Under the pieces are notes generated by a model. It was not told the origin of the DNA. It was given only the letters and a program-made list of their open reading frames with translations, and made no database searches. A stretch of 64,000 nt of DNA, taken from the IMG/VR virus record IMGVR_UViG_3300042298_003235, positions 34,484 through 98,483 of that record; one strand, written 5' to 3'. A program made the position numbers and the translations under genes. This DNA is from a virus. Below are positions 1-9,006 of this stretch, piece after piece. The first letter of the stretch is position 1, and each line of letters starts with the position of its first letter.

Positions 1-1449
1 TATGTAGCAACAATCACTGGTGGCACTGGAGTTACATCAACAGCCTCTACTTCAGGAGAAGGCACAACTCATACTCTTTCTATTGGACAAGAAGTTGGAA
101 CAAACGCAAATGTTAGCTTTAATAATATTAGCGCTGCAGGCGATATATTCTTGGGATCAAATGCAGCCACATTTGCTGGGACTCTTACTAATCCAACTTT
201 AGTAGTTCAAGCCAATCATACTGATTATTCTCAGATAGCTTTTAGAAATACCGGCACAAGCCCAGATTCTTCTACTGACATCATAGCTTATTGCGACACT
301 GGTACAGATGCAAGCGGTTGGATAGATATGGGAGTAACATCTAGTAACTTCTCCGACCCAGCATTCACTATTACTGGAGCCCATGATGGCTACATATTCT
401 ATGAAGCCAAAGCCAATACAACAGGTAGTGGTAATTTAGTTTTTGCAACTGGAGCAAATGGAACCCATAACCATATAGTATTTGCTGCTGGTGGATTGTC
501 CTCGGACAACACCCAAATGACAATATTCCCAGATGTTAATGTTCATATAGAAATACCAACTCCTTCAACAAGTCCATCAACTGGAGCACTTACTGTTGTT
601 GGTGGAGTTGGTATCCAAGGAAACTTAAACATTGCAGGAAACGTTAACATACAAGGAACAATAGCCTTTGGTGGTGGTGGTACAACCGTAGAAACCGCAA
701 ACCTTTCAGTAACTGATCCTTTTATTTTCTTAGCAAATGCAAATACTAGCGACATACTCGACTCTGGTTTTGTCACAGCATATAAAAATAGCGATGCTAC
801 ACCAAGCACTAGGTACTCTGGTATAGTCAGAGACGCATCAGACGGCGTCTTTAAAATATTTACATCAGCAACAACAAAGCCATCTTCAACAGTAAACTTC
901 TCTGAAGCAGGATTAGCCTACGCTTCGCTAAAGGCAAATAACGTAACTGCTGAGTCTTTAGTTTCAAATAGCGGAATAACACTCGCTGCAGGCAATTCTA
1001 TTACAATTGGTTCAACACAAGTTTTAACCGCAAATACCTACGTTGGTCAAGCAGCTTCCGTTGTTAACGGAGTTTATACTACCGATACGGCTACGGTAAC
1101 TCCTACCATGTTAGCAACTGGCCCAGCTAGATCTGGATTTAGGTCAGAGATTAATGCTCAAACAGGAACTTCATATACTTTAGTCCTTGAGGACCTAGCT
1201 AAACTGATTACCATGGATAATAGCAGCCCTATGACATTAACAGTGCCAGAAAATGCATCTGTTGCCTTTGCTGTAGGTGACAAGATTGACATTCTTAGAA
1301 AGGGGGCAGGTACTTTAACTATTGCAGGTACTGGGTCTGCTTCCGTCAATGCAACTCCAGGTTTGAAGTTGCGCGCACAGTGGTCATCTGCTACACTTGT
1401 CAAGTTAGCAACAAATACTTGGGTTTTAATAGGAGACTTGGCAGCATAA
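1..1449 (+). CDS. Tail fibre protein, C-terminal part (5' end outside window)
   Basis: The reading frame is open from base 1, so this is the C-terminal 482 residues of a longer protein and no start lies in the window. The sequence is rich in G, T, S, A and N, as in beta-structured phage fibres. It contains the phrase STGALTVVGGVGIQGNL, often seen in virion adhesins. The last 75 or so residues, ending GLKLRAQWSS...IGDLAA, match the end of the 5501-8554 fibre, so the two share a C-terminal domain. The PASTA-like gene follows after one base, the same order as after the second fibre. It is probably a receptor-binding or structural tail fibre; the exact position in the virion is unknown. Confidence 0.75.
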   Translation, partial: YVATITGGTGVTSTASTSGEGTTHTLSIGQEVGTNANVSFNNISAAGDIFLGSNAATFAGTLTNPTLVVQANHTDYSQIAFRNTGTSPDSSTDIIAYCDTGTDASGWIDMGVTSSNFSDPAFTITGAHDGYIFYEAKANTTGSGNLVFATGANGTHNHIVFAAGGLSSDNTQMTIFPDVNVHIEIPTPSTSPSTGALTVVGGVGIQGNLNIAGNVNIQGTIAFGGGGTTVETANLSVTDPFIFLANANTSDILDSGFVTAYKNSDATPSTRYSGIVRDASDGVFKIFTSATTKPSSTVNFSEAGLAYASLKANNVTAESLVSNSGITLAAGNSITIGSTQVLTANTYVGQAASVVNGVYTTDTATVTPTMLATGPARSGFRSEINAQTGTSYTLVLEDLAKLITMDNSSPMTLTVPENASVAFAVGDKIDILRKGAGTLTIAGTGSASVNATPGLKLRAQWSSATLVKLATNTWVLIGDLAA

Positions 1450-1450
1450 T

Positions 1451-1874
1451 ATGGCAACAGGTGACAAATCAGGAACAAGGAAAAAAGCAGTCCCGACCGT
1501 AACTGGCCGGAAAAGACAGCGCTGCTAACACAGCGATCACAACGGCTGGTTTTCGCGTTGGTACAATAACTAATGTTTCTACTGACGTAGAAGGCCAACT
1601 TGGTGACGTAACTGCCCAAACTCCAATAGCAGGTGCTTTGACACCGATGGACACTAATATAGATTACACTAGAAAGAGCCCATTTTTCCCACCGTATTTT
1701 CCTCCTTACTTCCCACCGTATTTCCCGCCATACTTCCCACCTTTCTTCCCACCGTTTTTCCCACCTTTCTTTCCTCCATTCTTCCCACCGTTTTTCCCAC
1801 CGTTCTTCCCTCCGTTCTTCCCACCGTTCTTCCCACCGTTCTTCCCACCGTTCTTCCCACCATTCTTTAAGTAA
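1451..1874 (+). CDS. PASTA-like protein with C-terminal (Y/F)FPP repeat; needs +1 shift at CGGA
   Basis: The start ATG 1451 follows one base after the preceding stop. After 19 codons the frame meets CGG at 1508 and would end at a TAA a few codons later. Reading CGGA (1508-1511) as one residue opens a 140-residue protein. The N-terminal part resembles a PASTA repeat: VPTVTG, then ANTAITTAGFRVGTI. The C-terminal part is SPF followed by 15 FPP units with Y or F between them, ending FFK. The gene at 8556-9006 is a paralogue with the same shift at the same place. PASTA domains usually bind peptidoglycan fragments, so a cell-wall-contacting virion protein is plausible (inference). Without recoding only a short peptide of about 25 residues would be made. 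Confidence 0.75.
1508..1511 (+). other. CGGA +1 recoding site (PASTA-like gene 1)
   Basis: Context ACT GGC CGGA AAA GAC. The upstream frame reads CGG, the downstream frame reads GGA, and one base must be absorbed. The preceding codon GGC cannot re-pair with GCC, so P-site slippage is unlikely. Confidence 0.85.
1681..1871 (+). repeat. 12-base tandem repeat encoding (Y/F)FPP
   Basis: About 15 tandem copies of a 12-base unit resembling TTCCCACCGTTC, varying mainly at third codon positions. The first units encode YFPP and the later ones FFPP. The variation shows that the amino-acid repeat, rather than the DNA repeat, is conserved. Confidence 0.9.
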
Positions 1875-1889
1875 AGGAAAAACCATATT

Positions 1890-3195
1890 ATGGTTAATAT
1901 CTTAAAGGTAAAAAGATCTGGACAGGTAGCCCAAACACCATCTTCTTTGGAGGATGGTGAATTAGCAATAAATTACGCTGATGGTAAACTATTTTATAAG
2001 AATTCCTCAAACTCCATAGTACGGAGCAGCGTTAATATCTTCGATTGTTGGTACAGCAAGTCAGATCACTGTTAGTTCTACAAGCGGAGCATATACCCTA
2101 TCGCTTCCGTCAACAATAAATGTTTCGCAAGTGCAGGCAAGCACACTTTTAGTTGACTCAATAGAGATAGACCCTTCTGGGGCATCTACAAACCAAGTAC
2201 TTAAGTTTAACGGAACAAAATTTATACCCGGCGTAATATCTATTTACGAAAATACCGGAGGATCCTATACAGAAGTATTTGGTGATAGTATAAATAGCTC
2301 ATTTTTAATTACTCATAATTTGGGTACAAGAGAAGTTTTAGTTATTGTACAAAATGTAAATAATTACGAAAACGTTATAGTAAACTGGAACGCAACTACA
2401 TTAAATGCAATAACTTTAGACTTTTCTCAAGTAGTAGACCTTAACTCAAAAAAAGTCATAGTCCTTTCAGCTGGTACAGGGTTTAAACATACTCAAATTA
2501 TAGGCGATGGTACCTCTACAGAAATCCCTGTAAGCCATCTATTAGGCTCACAGGAAGCTTATGCGGTAGTTAGGAGTACAACTGCCCCATACGAAATTAT
2601 AGAATGCAGGTTTGAGCCTAGGTCAAAGAAGCATGGTGTTTTATTCTTCTCGTCTCCTCCAGCAGTGGATTCTTTATCAGTTTCAGTTTTTGTGCCTTTG
2701 CAAGGCTTTGCATATTCTGTTAATGTTGGAAACAACGTATCAAATTCTTTTAATATTACTCATAATTTAAATACAAAAAATATAAATATAGTATGTAGAG
2801 ATACAGAATATCCTTACGCTTATTCTGAAATACAATGGGAAGCGAATTCGGACAACAGTGCTGTAGTAAGGTTTTCCGCCGCTCCAGGAGTTTTATCTAA
2901 AAGAATAACAGTATTTAGCTCAATAGGTTCAAAGTATGACCTTGGTAATTTATCTGAATTAAATGATATTACCTTAACCAGCGTACAAAATAGCGAAACA
3001 TTAATCTATAATGGGTCCTTTTGGGCGAACAGGCAGAGAATAAGTACCGTTATACCATCGAGCATTTATGGCCAAGCAGGAGATAAAAAAGGAGACATAT
3101 CCATTGATGCGAACCACCTGTACGTATGCTATAGTGATTATGTAAATAACAGCACTCGTGTGTGGAGAAGGGTACAACTAGATTCTTCTTGGTAG
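1890..3195 (+). CDS. Tail fibre with three ITHNLGT-type repeats; needs +1 shift at CGGA
   Basis: The start ATG 1890 has AAAGGA about ten bases upstream. The N-terminus (DGELAINYADGKLFYK) is a common fibre leader. After 44 codons, CGG at 2022 interrupts the frame. Reading CGGA (2022-2025) as one residue gives 434 residues, continuing AALISSIVGTASQITVSST, which is normal fibre text. The body has three related beta-rich repeats beginning SFLITHNLGT, EIPVSHLLGS and SFNITHNLNT. The C-terminus (SIYGQAGDKKGDISIDANHL then WRRV) is a typical phage fibre terminal module. It is probably a virion fibre or adhesin. Without recoding only about 60 residues would be made, so the main domain would be lost. 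Confidence 0.8.
2022..2025 (+). other. CGGA +1 recoding site (fibre gene)
   Basis: Context ATA GTA CGGA GCA GCG. CGG is in the upstream frame and GGA in the downstream frame. The upstream frame ends within about 20 codons, while the shifted frame is open for 389 codons. Confidence 0.85.
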
Positions 3196-3221
3196 TTGCT
3201 GTTCTGTTCTAAGGGTTGCGT

Positions 3222-4595
3222 ATGCTCCAGATGAATGTTTTGGATTATCTTTTCCTATTACAGGAACACAAAAATAGCTTACCATTAAACACTTTTACTC
3301 TTATAGAGAATAAAAACCAAGAATGTTTAATTCCTTTTATAAAACAAAATATAAAAAGAAACATATCTAATTCTGTAATACATTCTCATAAACTAACAAA
3401 AGGGCTTTTGCAAAAAGAGTACCCGTACTTGGTAAAAGACGAAAACCTAAATCTAGACAATCATATTACTTCTTATAATCTAGATGGTCTATTAACGGAA
3501 AAAGAAAAAAACGATCTTTTAAAGATCATTTATAATAAAAAATTTAATACAAAAATTCCACTTTGGGAATTAATTTTAATATATAATTTTGACAAATTTG
3601 GCAACACTGCTCTTATAAGACGAATACCACACCTGATAGCAGACGGAGAAGCAAATGCTGCAGCGTTTAATATATTCTTTGACGAATGCACCCTTCCGAG
3701 CGTAAAGTTAAAAAATAAAAAAATAAACTGGTTTAATTGTAAAGCATCAAATGCAAAAAAAATACTAAAATACTATAGCTTTTTTGCAATGGGGTTTTTG
3801 TTAAAAACAAACGATATTAATAACCATATAGAAAAAAGCACTGACATTCAACAAAGTCAATGGATTAATCCAAGAAATACAAAAAAAAGTTATACAAAAT
3901 TAGAGATAAATTATTCCGATGTGGAAAAAAAAATCAAAATATTAGGCGTTTCTTTTACTGATTTTTGCGCCTATGTAACCTCTACTGGTTATGTAAATTA
4001 TCAATTTTCTAAAAATAAAACAATAAACAAAAAAATATATGGGTCAATTCCAATTACTTATAGAAAAACAAAAAACAAAAAGCCACTATATGGAACGCAA
4101 GCTGTATTCGCCATTTTCGATATGAACTCAGAGGAACAAGATAATTTAATAAGATTATTTAAAATTAAAGAATCAATAAAAAAGAATTTTATTTTAATAA
4201 AAAAATCTCCTCTAATCTATTATTATAAAGGTCTTTTAAATCATCCTTTTAAGAGCAAATTAAATTATTCAATATCAATGTTAAACAATTTAGACTGGAA
4301 TAATCGTAGAAAAATCCCTTCTTTTAATAAGGAAGGTTTCTCACATGCAACCTCTATTTCTTTAAAAAAGCTTACTTCTTCTAATTTTGATTATTCTATA
4401 AATAATAATAAAATTTTAGAAACTAATACTTTCCCTACAATAGTGCACTCAAATACAAGCATAGGTTTTAATACAATGTTTAGGGTTGATAAAGAAAAAC
4501 TAATACTTTCCGTATGTTCAGTTGATGGCATCATAGAAGATAGTGATCTTCTTCTAACTATGCTTGAAAAAGCTGTCTATGATTTAGTTAATTAA
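3222..4595 (+). CDS. Wax ester synthase/DGAT-like O-acyltransferase
   Basis: 457 residues. The ATG at 3222 was chosen because AAGGG lies six bases upstream; a TTG two codons earlier is also possible. The segment PLWELILIYNF then RRIPHLIADGEA (about 113-144) matches the acceptor region and HHxxxDG motif of the WS/DGAT family in the condensation-domain superfamily. The first His is Pro136, but the catalytic His137 and Asp-Gly 141-142 remain. The C-terminal half (NTSIGFNTMFRV...SVDGIIEDSDLLLTMLE) fits the family's second domain. Family members join acyl-CoA to alcohols or diacylglycerol. Base composition is clearly more AT-rich than the flanking fibres, suggesting separate acquisition. The role in a phage is unknown; acylation of a fibre or host surface glycan is a guess. 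Confidence 0.7.
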   Translation: MLQMNVLDYLFLLQEHKNSLPLNTFTLIENKNQECLIPFIKQNIKRNISNSVIHSHKLTKGLLQKEYPYLVKDENLNLDNHITSYNLDGLLTEKEKNDLLKIIYNKKFNTKIPLWELILIYNFDKFGNTALIRRIPHLIADGEANAAAFNIFFDECTLPSVKLKNKKINWFNCKASNAKKILKYYSFFAMGFLLKTNDINNHIEKSTDIQQSQWINPRNTKKSYTKLEINYSDVEKKIKILGVSFTDFCAYVTSTGYVNYQFSKNKTINKKIYGSIPITYRKTKNKKPLYGTQAVFAIFDMNSEEQDNLIRLFKIKESIKKNFILIKKSPLIYYYKGLLNHPFKSKLNYSISMLNNLDWNNRRKIPSFNKEGFSHATSISLKKLTSSNFDYSINNNKILETNTFPTIVHSNTSIGFNTMFRVDKEKLILSVCSVDGIIEDSDLLLTMLEKAVYDLVN

Positions 4596-4605
4596 GAAAA
4601 GATAT

Positions 4606-4613
4606 GGTATAAT
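4606..4613 (+). promoter_or_regulatory. Extended -10 promoter candidate (TGGTATAAT) next to ATG 4621
   Basis: TATAAT at 4608-4613 preceded by TGG. A start of transcription seven or eight bases downstream would fall on or beside ATG 4621. No Shine-Dalgarno sequence lies before that ATG, so a leaderless transcript is possible. Confidence 0.5.
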
Positions 4614-4620
4614 AAAAATT

Positions 4621-5424
4621 ATGGAAAATAATAAGATCGAAATCTCAAAAGAACAAATCCAATCTTGGAATGTCTTTTTTGCCATTCCCTGTTATAACTC
4701 AGTGGTTACAGAACCATTTTTTGCTTCATTCTTAAAAACTAGTATATACTTAAATTCCATAGGCTTAAACTGGACACTGTGTACTATAGCTGATTCCTTG
4801 ATAAATAGAGCAAGAAATAATTTGATAGCTAAATTTTTGGGTAATAAAGAGTGCACGCACATAATGTTTATAGATTCAGATATTCAATTTGATCATGAAT
4901 CAATCGTTAAACTTCTTTGGCATGACAAAGAAATTATAACAGGCTCATATCCAATTAAAGAAATAGATTGGAAAAAAGTAAAAGAACTGTCAATAGAGGA
5001 CACTGCCCACGAAGATTTGTTATCTAAGTCGACAAAACACGTTGTTCATTTAGCAAAGGAAAACCAAACTACTGTCAATGTAGAAAAAGGTGCGATAGAA
5101 GTTTTCGAAGCCGGAACTGGCTTTATGCTGATAAAGCGTGAAGCTTTGGAAAAAATGATGGAACAGTATGGGGAATATAAGTACTTAGACGATACCGGCG
5201 CTCTTAGCCCAGAAGAATTAGATTACGGCTACGCTTTTTTTAATTCATACGTAGATGAGACTGGCAGATTCCTTTCGGAAGATTACGGTTTTTGTAGATA
5301 TTGGCAAAATATAGGCGGAAAAATATGGTTAGATCCATCTATAAATCTTTCCCATTTTGGCAGCATGAAGTATACTTCTAGCATTCAAGACTATATTAAT
5401 TCTACATTGCAATTTAATGGCTAG
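4621..5424 (+). CDS. Glycosyltransferase-like protein (GT-A fold)
   Basis: 267 residues. The N-terminus FFAIPCYNS is the nucleotide-binding strand of GT-A glycosyltransferases. The segment THIMFIDSDIQFD (about 79-91) carries the DxD metal/sugar-nucleotide motif as Asp85 and Asp87. RARNNLIAKFL between them is usual in phage members, and a late histidine (LSHFGS) fits the metal site. The enzyme should transfer a sugar from a nucleotide donor, perhaps to the neighbouring fibres or to surface glycans (inference). It follows the acyltransferase by 25 bases. A promoter-like box but no Shine-Dalgarno sequence precedes the start. Confidence 0.8.
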   Translation: MENNKIEISKEQIQSWNVFFAIPCYNSVVTEPFFASFLKTSIYLNSIGLNWTLCTIADSLINRARNNLIAKFLGNKECTHIMFIDSDIQFDHESIVKLLWHDKEIITGSYPIKEIDWKKVKELSIEDTAHEDLLSKSTKHVVHLAKENQTTVNVEKGAIEVFEAGTGFMLIKREALEKMMEQYGEYKYLDDTGALSPEELDYGYAFFNSYVDETGRFLSEDYGFCRYWQNIGGKIWLDPSINLSHFGSMKYTSSIQDYINSTLQFNG

Positions 5425-5454
5425 AACACAATAGTTTTGTAGTATGAGCATTAC

Positions 5455-5460
5455 TATATC
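5455..5460 (+). promoter_or_regulatory. Promoter -10 candidate upstream of large fibre gene
   Basis: TTACTATATC at 5451-5460 resembles the TTACTATA boxes upstream of other genes here. A leader of about 35 bases with TAGGAG at 5491-5496 precedes ATG 5501. Confidence 0.4.
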
Positions 5461-5500
5461 TAGAGTTAACCAATTCAGCGATATTTAGCATAGGAGCAAA

Positions 5501-8500
5501 ATGGCTCGTTTAAGGATAGAAACTGCCCCACAAATCACTGTATATGACGAGTCTGCTATTTTTCAGGCAGCTTCTGGGGCAACAGCTAATTTAGTAGAGT
5601 TTAAAAATTCATCCAATACAGTAGTTGCCTCCGTGAGCGTAGAAGGTAATACTGTTATTGCTGGCAATCTTGCTCTTACTGGAAACTTGACTGTCACAGG
5701 TACAACTATTGCTTCAGCTAATGCAAATACTCTAACCGGAACAACCCTTAAGTCTACAGTGGTAAACTCTAGTCTTACATCCGTAGGCACTTTATCGTCT
5801 CTTGCGGTTTCTGGATCAGCAACCATATCGGCAAACGTAACTGCAAACAACGCTACGGTAAGCAATAACTTAAGTGTTGGTGGCAATCTTTCTGTCACTG
5901 GAAATATAATTACAGTAAATACTACTACTTTGATGGTTGAAGATAATAAGATAATAATTAACTCAACTGCATCTGGTGTCCCAAGTGAAAACGGTGTCAT
6001 AGAAGTAGAAAGAGGATCTAGTGATAATGTTTCTATCAGGTGGAACGAAACAACAGACGCTTGGCAACTTACAAATGATGGAACAACCTTTGCAGATGTA
6101 CAGGCTTCAGTAACTGCTGGAGCAGGTCTTTCCAGGACCGCTAATACTCTGAATGTTGTTTCAGCTAACTCTTCAAGGATAAATGTAGGTGCAGGAAATA
6201 TAGACCTAGCCACAGTTACTCAAACAAACTCAACTGGTTCAGCAGGTGTGTCTTTTGTTCAGTCGCATTCAGTAGATGCCTATGGAAGAATCGATGGCAC
6301 AGTAACTGCATCGATTAGAGACGCCGACACCACAGTAAAAGGAATAGCCCTTTTTAGCGCTGGTGACTTTAGTGTTAGTTCTGGCGAAGTAACAATAAAG
6401 AACTCTGGCGTAGACAATGCTCAACTAGCTAACTCTTCTTTTACGATCAACGGAACAAGCATAAACTTAGGAGAGACAAGCACTATTACGGCAAATGCAG
6501 CTACCTTAACTGGCACGATGTTGCCAGTGACCGTAGTTGGATCTTCCCTTACTTCTGTTGGTACTTTAACTACTGGAGTTTGGAATGGATCACCAGTTGG
6601 GATAGCCTACGGAGGAACCGGCCAAGCAACTGCTCCTCTAGCATTAACGGCCCTCTTGCCAACCCAAACAGGGAATTCAGGGAAATACCTTAAGACCTCC
6701 GGGTCAGAAGCTTCTTGGGGGGCCTTAACTGTTTCTGATATTTCAGAGATTACTGCATCAGCTGCAGAGTTAAATATTTTAGACGGGGCTACTCTTTCTA
6801 CTTCTGAGTTAAATTACGTAGATGGAGTAACAAGCTCTATACAAACTCAGATAGACGCCAAGCTTGCTACAGCAACTGCTAGCTCTACATATGAAACAAT
6901 TGCAAACGTAAACCTTAAAGCTGATATAGCATCACCAACTTTTACTGGGGTACCATCAGCACCTACCGCAAACAGCACAACAAACACTACACAAGTTGCT
7001 ACTACCGCTTTTGTAAAGAGCGTTATCAGTGACCTAGTAGGAACAGCGGCAGCTAACCTTGACACTCTTGGTGAAATATCAGATGCACTAAACGACGACG
7101 CAAGCTATGCTGCTACAATAGTTACCGCTTTAGCTGCAAAAGCCCCATTGGCTAACCCAACATTTACGGGAACTGTTGCTGGGATAACAAAGGCAATGGT
7201 TAACCTAACATCAGTAGATGACACAAGCGATGCTAACAAGCCCGTATCCACAGCACAACAAGCAGCACTTGATCTTAAAGCAAACCTTGCTAACCCTAGT
7301 CTTACCGGTGTACCAACAGCACCAACGGCTGCTTCAACAACAAGCACAGTGCAAATTGCTACTACCGAATTTGTTCAACAAGAAATAACAGCTTTGGTTG
7401 GTGGAGCACCTGGAGCTCTCAATACCCTTAATGAGTTAGCCACAGCTTTAGGAAATAACTCTTCATTTTCCACAACTGTAACAAACAGCATCGCCCTTAA
7501 GGCTCCGATTGATGCTCCAACTTTCACTGGCATTGTTACGATACCTGCTGGAGCGTTAATCTCTGGTTACGCAACACTTGCTAATCCAACATTTACCGGC
7601 ACAGTTTCTGGTATTACAAAGTCGATGGTTGGTTTAGGTAACGTTGACAATACAGCAGACGCAGCAAAACCAGTTTCTGCTGATCAACAAGCTGCGCTTA
7701 ATCTTAAAGCTAATATAGCCTCGCCGACCTTTACTGGAGTTGTTACAATACCTATGGGGGCATCTATCTCTGGCTTTGCTACGCTGATGAGCCCTATTTT
7801 CACAGGCGTACCTGAAGCCCCAACTGCGGCAGCAGCAACCAATACAACGCAAATCGCTACTACCGCGTTTGTTCGTGCAGAAGTTGCAGCTCTTGTCGGT
7901 AGTGCTGGTTCAACATTGGATACTCTTGGCGAAATTGCTACTGCACTTGGAAACGATGCTAATCTTTCTGCAACCCTCACAACCAGTATCGGGCTCAAAG
8001 CTAACACAGCTTCTCCAACTTTTACTGGCAATGTTACTATCCCGGCTGGAGCAAATATTGCTGGTTACGTAACACTTACTGGTTCTGAAACATTAACAAA
8101 CAAGACATTTACAAGCCCAGTAACAAACTCCCCAACATTGACTCTTGCGAATACTTCCTCAACAACAGATGCTAGAATCTCTTGGGACAGTACAAATAAA
8201 AAAATACAAGTTGGTAATGGAACAGTATCTCTAGACTTTGCTTCTTCTAACATTATCACCAATGCGCAAGCAGCTAGCTATACACTAGTTCTTTCCGACA
8301 AAGATAAAATGATTGAAATATCAAATGCTTCTGCAAATACTATTACGATTCCGCCAAACTCATCTGTAGCGTTCCCAATTGGAACCCAAGTTAGAATACT
8401 ACAAACTGGAGTTGGGCAATGTACCGTTACCGCAGGAGCTGGCGTAACTGTAAACGGAACTCCAGGGTTAAAGTTGCGTGCACAGTGGTCATCTGTTACA

Positions 8501-8554
8501 CTTGTTAAAAGAGCGACAGATACATGGGTGGCAATAGGAGACTTGGCAGCATAA
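5501..8554 (+). CDS. Large tail fibre with SPTFTG repeats
   Basis: 1017 residues; start ATG 5501 with TAGGAG five bases upstream. The N-terminal third is beta-rich fibre sequence (NLALTGNLTVTG). From about residue 480 it has repeated fibre units: xPTFTGVPxAPTA, TTQIATTAFV, then LDTLGEIxxALxxD, together with the related xPTFTGTVxGITKxMVxLxxVDxTxDxxKPVS. Such units are common in long tail fibres that trimerise through extended beta structure. The C-terminal module (VNGTPGLKLRAQWSS...IGDLAA) matches the fibre at 1-1449. A PASTA-like gene follows at once. It is probably a long tail fibre subunit; the receptor is unknown. Confidence 0.85.
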   Translation: MARLRIETAPQITVYDESAIFQAASGATANLVEFKNSSNTVVASVSVEGNTVIAGNLALTGNLTVTGTTIASANANTLTGTTLKSTVVNSSLTSVGTLSSLAVSGSATISANVTANNATVSNNLSVGGNLSVTGNIITVNTTTLMVEDNKIIINSTASGVPSENGVIEVERGSSDNVSIRWNETTDAWQLTNDGTTFADVQASVTAGAGLSRTANTLNVVSANSSRINVGAGNIDLATVTQTNSTGSAGVSFVQSHSVDAYGRIDGTVTASIRDADTTVKGIALFSAGDFSVSSGEVTIKNSGVDNAQLANSSFTINGTSINLGETSTITANAATLTGTMLPVTVVGSSLTSVGTLTTGVWNGSPVGIAYGGTGQATAPLALTALLPTQTGNSGKYLKTSGSEASWGALTVSDISEITASAAELNILDGATLSTSELNYVDGVTSSIQTQIDAKLATATASSTYETIANVNLKADIASPTFTGVPSAPTANSTTNTTQVATTAFVKSVISDLVGTAAANLDTLGEISDALNDDASYAATIVTALAAKAPLANPTFTGTVAGITKAMVNLTSVDDTSDANKPVSTAQQAALDLKANLANPSLTGVPTAPTAASTTSTVQIATTEFVQQEITALVGGAPGALNTLNELATALGNNSSFSTTVTNSIALKAPIDAPTFTGIVTIPAGALISGYATLANPTFTGTVSGITKSMVGLGNVDNTADAAKPVSADQQAALNLKANIASPTFTGVVTIPMGASISGFATLMSPIFTGVPEAPTAAAATNTTQIATTAFVRAEVAALVGSAGSTLDTLGEIATALGNDANLSATLTTSIGLKANTASPTFTGNVTIPAGANIAGYVTLTGSETLTNKTFTSPVTNSPTLTLANTSSTTDARISWDSTNKKIQVGNGTVSLDFASSNIITNAQAASYTLVLSDKDKMIEISNASANTITIPPNSSVAFPIGTQVRILQTGVGQCTVTAGAGVTVNGTPGLKLRAQWSSVTLVKRATDTWVAIGDLAA

Positions 8555-8555
8555 T

Positions 8556-9006
8556 ATGAGCATAACTGGTGATGAATCTGGAGTTAGAAAAGCTATAGTC
8601 CCTAATATAACTGGACGGAAAAGATAGCACCGCCAATACAGCTATTACAACGGCTGGTTTCCGCGTTGGTACGATTACAAATGTTAATACCGCCGTATCA
8701 GGAGAACTAGGTGATGTAACAGCTCAAGTTCAAACTGCAGGTGTTTTAACAACCTTAAGCACCCCAATAGATTACACTAGAAAAAGTCCATTTTTTCCAC
8801 CCTATTTTCCGCCCTACTTTCCTCCATACTTCCCGCCTTACTTCCCGCCATATTTCCCACCGTTCTTCCCTCCATTCTTCCCTCCTTATTTCCCACCATT
8901 CTTCCCACCGTTCTTCCCACCATTTTTCCCACCTTTTTTCCCACCATTCTTCCCACCATTCTTCCCACCGTTCTTCCCGCCATTTTTCCCGCCATTTTTT
9001 AAGTAG
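8556..9006 (+). CDS. PASTA-like protein with C-terminal (Y/F)FPP repeat, copy 2; needs +1 shift at CGGA
   Basis: ATG 8556 lies one base after the fibre stop. CGG at 8616 would be followed two codons later by TAG. Reading CGGA (8616-8619) as one residue gives 149 residues: VPNITG, the quadruplet, KDSTANTAITTAGFRVGTI (PASTA-like), then SPF and 17 FPP units ending FFK. Compared with the copy at 1451, most differences after the site are synonymous in the shifted frame (for example gac/gat, atc/att, ttt/ttc). The shifted protein is therefore what selection has preserved. The 3' end overlaps the convergent oxygenase gene by 8 bases. Confidence 0.8.
8616..8619 (+). other. CGGA +1 recoding site (PASTA-like gene 2)
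   Basis: Context ACT GGA CGGA AAA GAT AGC. The unshifted frame stops at TAG (8622-8624). Position in the protein is identical to the site in the paralogue at 1508. Confidence 0.88.
8788..9000 (+). repeat. 12-base tandem repeat encoding (Y/F)FPP, copy 2
   Basis: About 17 units of 12 bases encoding YFPP or FFPP. Third-base variation is greater than in the first array. The order of Y and F units differs from the first array, so the two arrays have evolved separately in length and composition. Confidence 0.9.

Noticed and set aside
1681-1871. CRISPR-like array from the regular 12-base units
   Set aside because: The units are contiguous, without spacers, and lie in frame in a protein.
1158-1886. 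Minus-strand open frame with repeated WEERWEE-type sequence
   Set aside because: It is the mirror of the FPP repeat, whose 12-base unit has no stop in several frames. It has no ribosome site and overlaps real genes.
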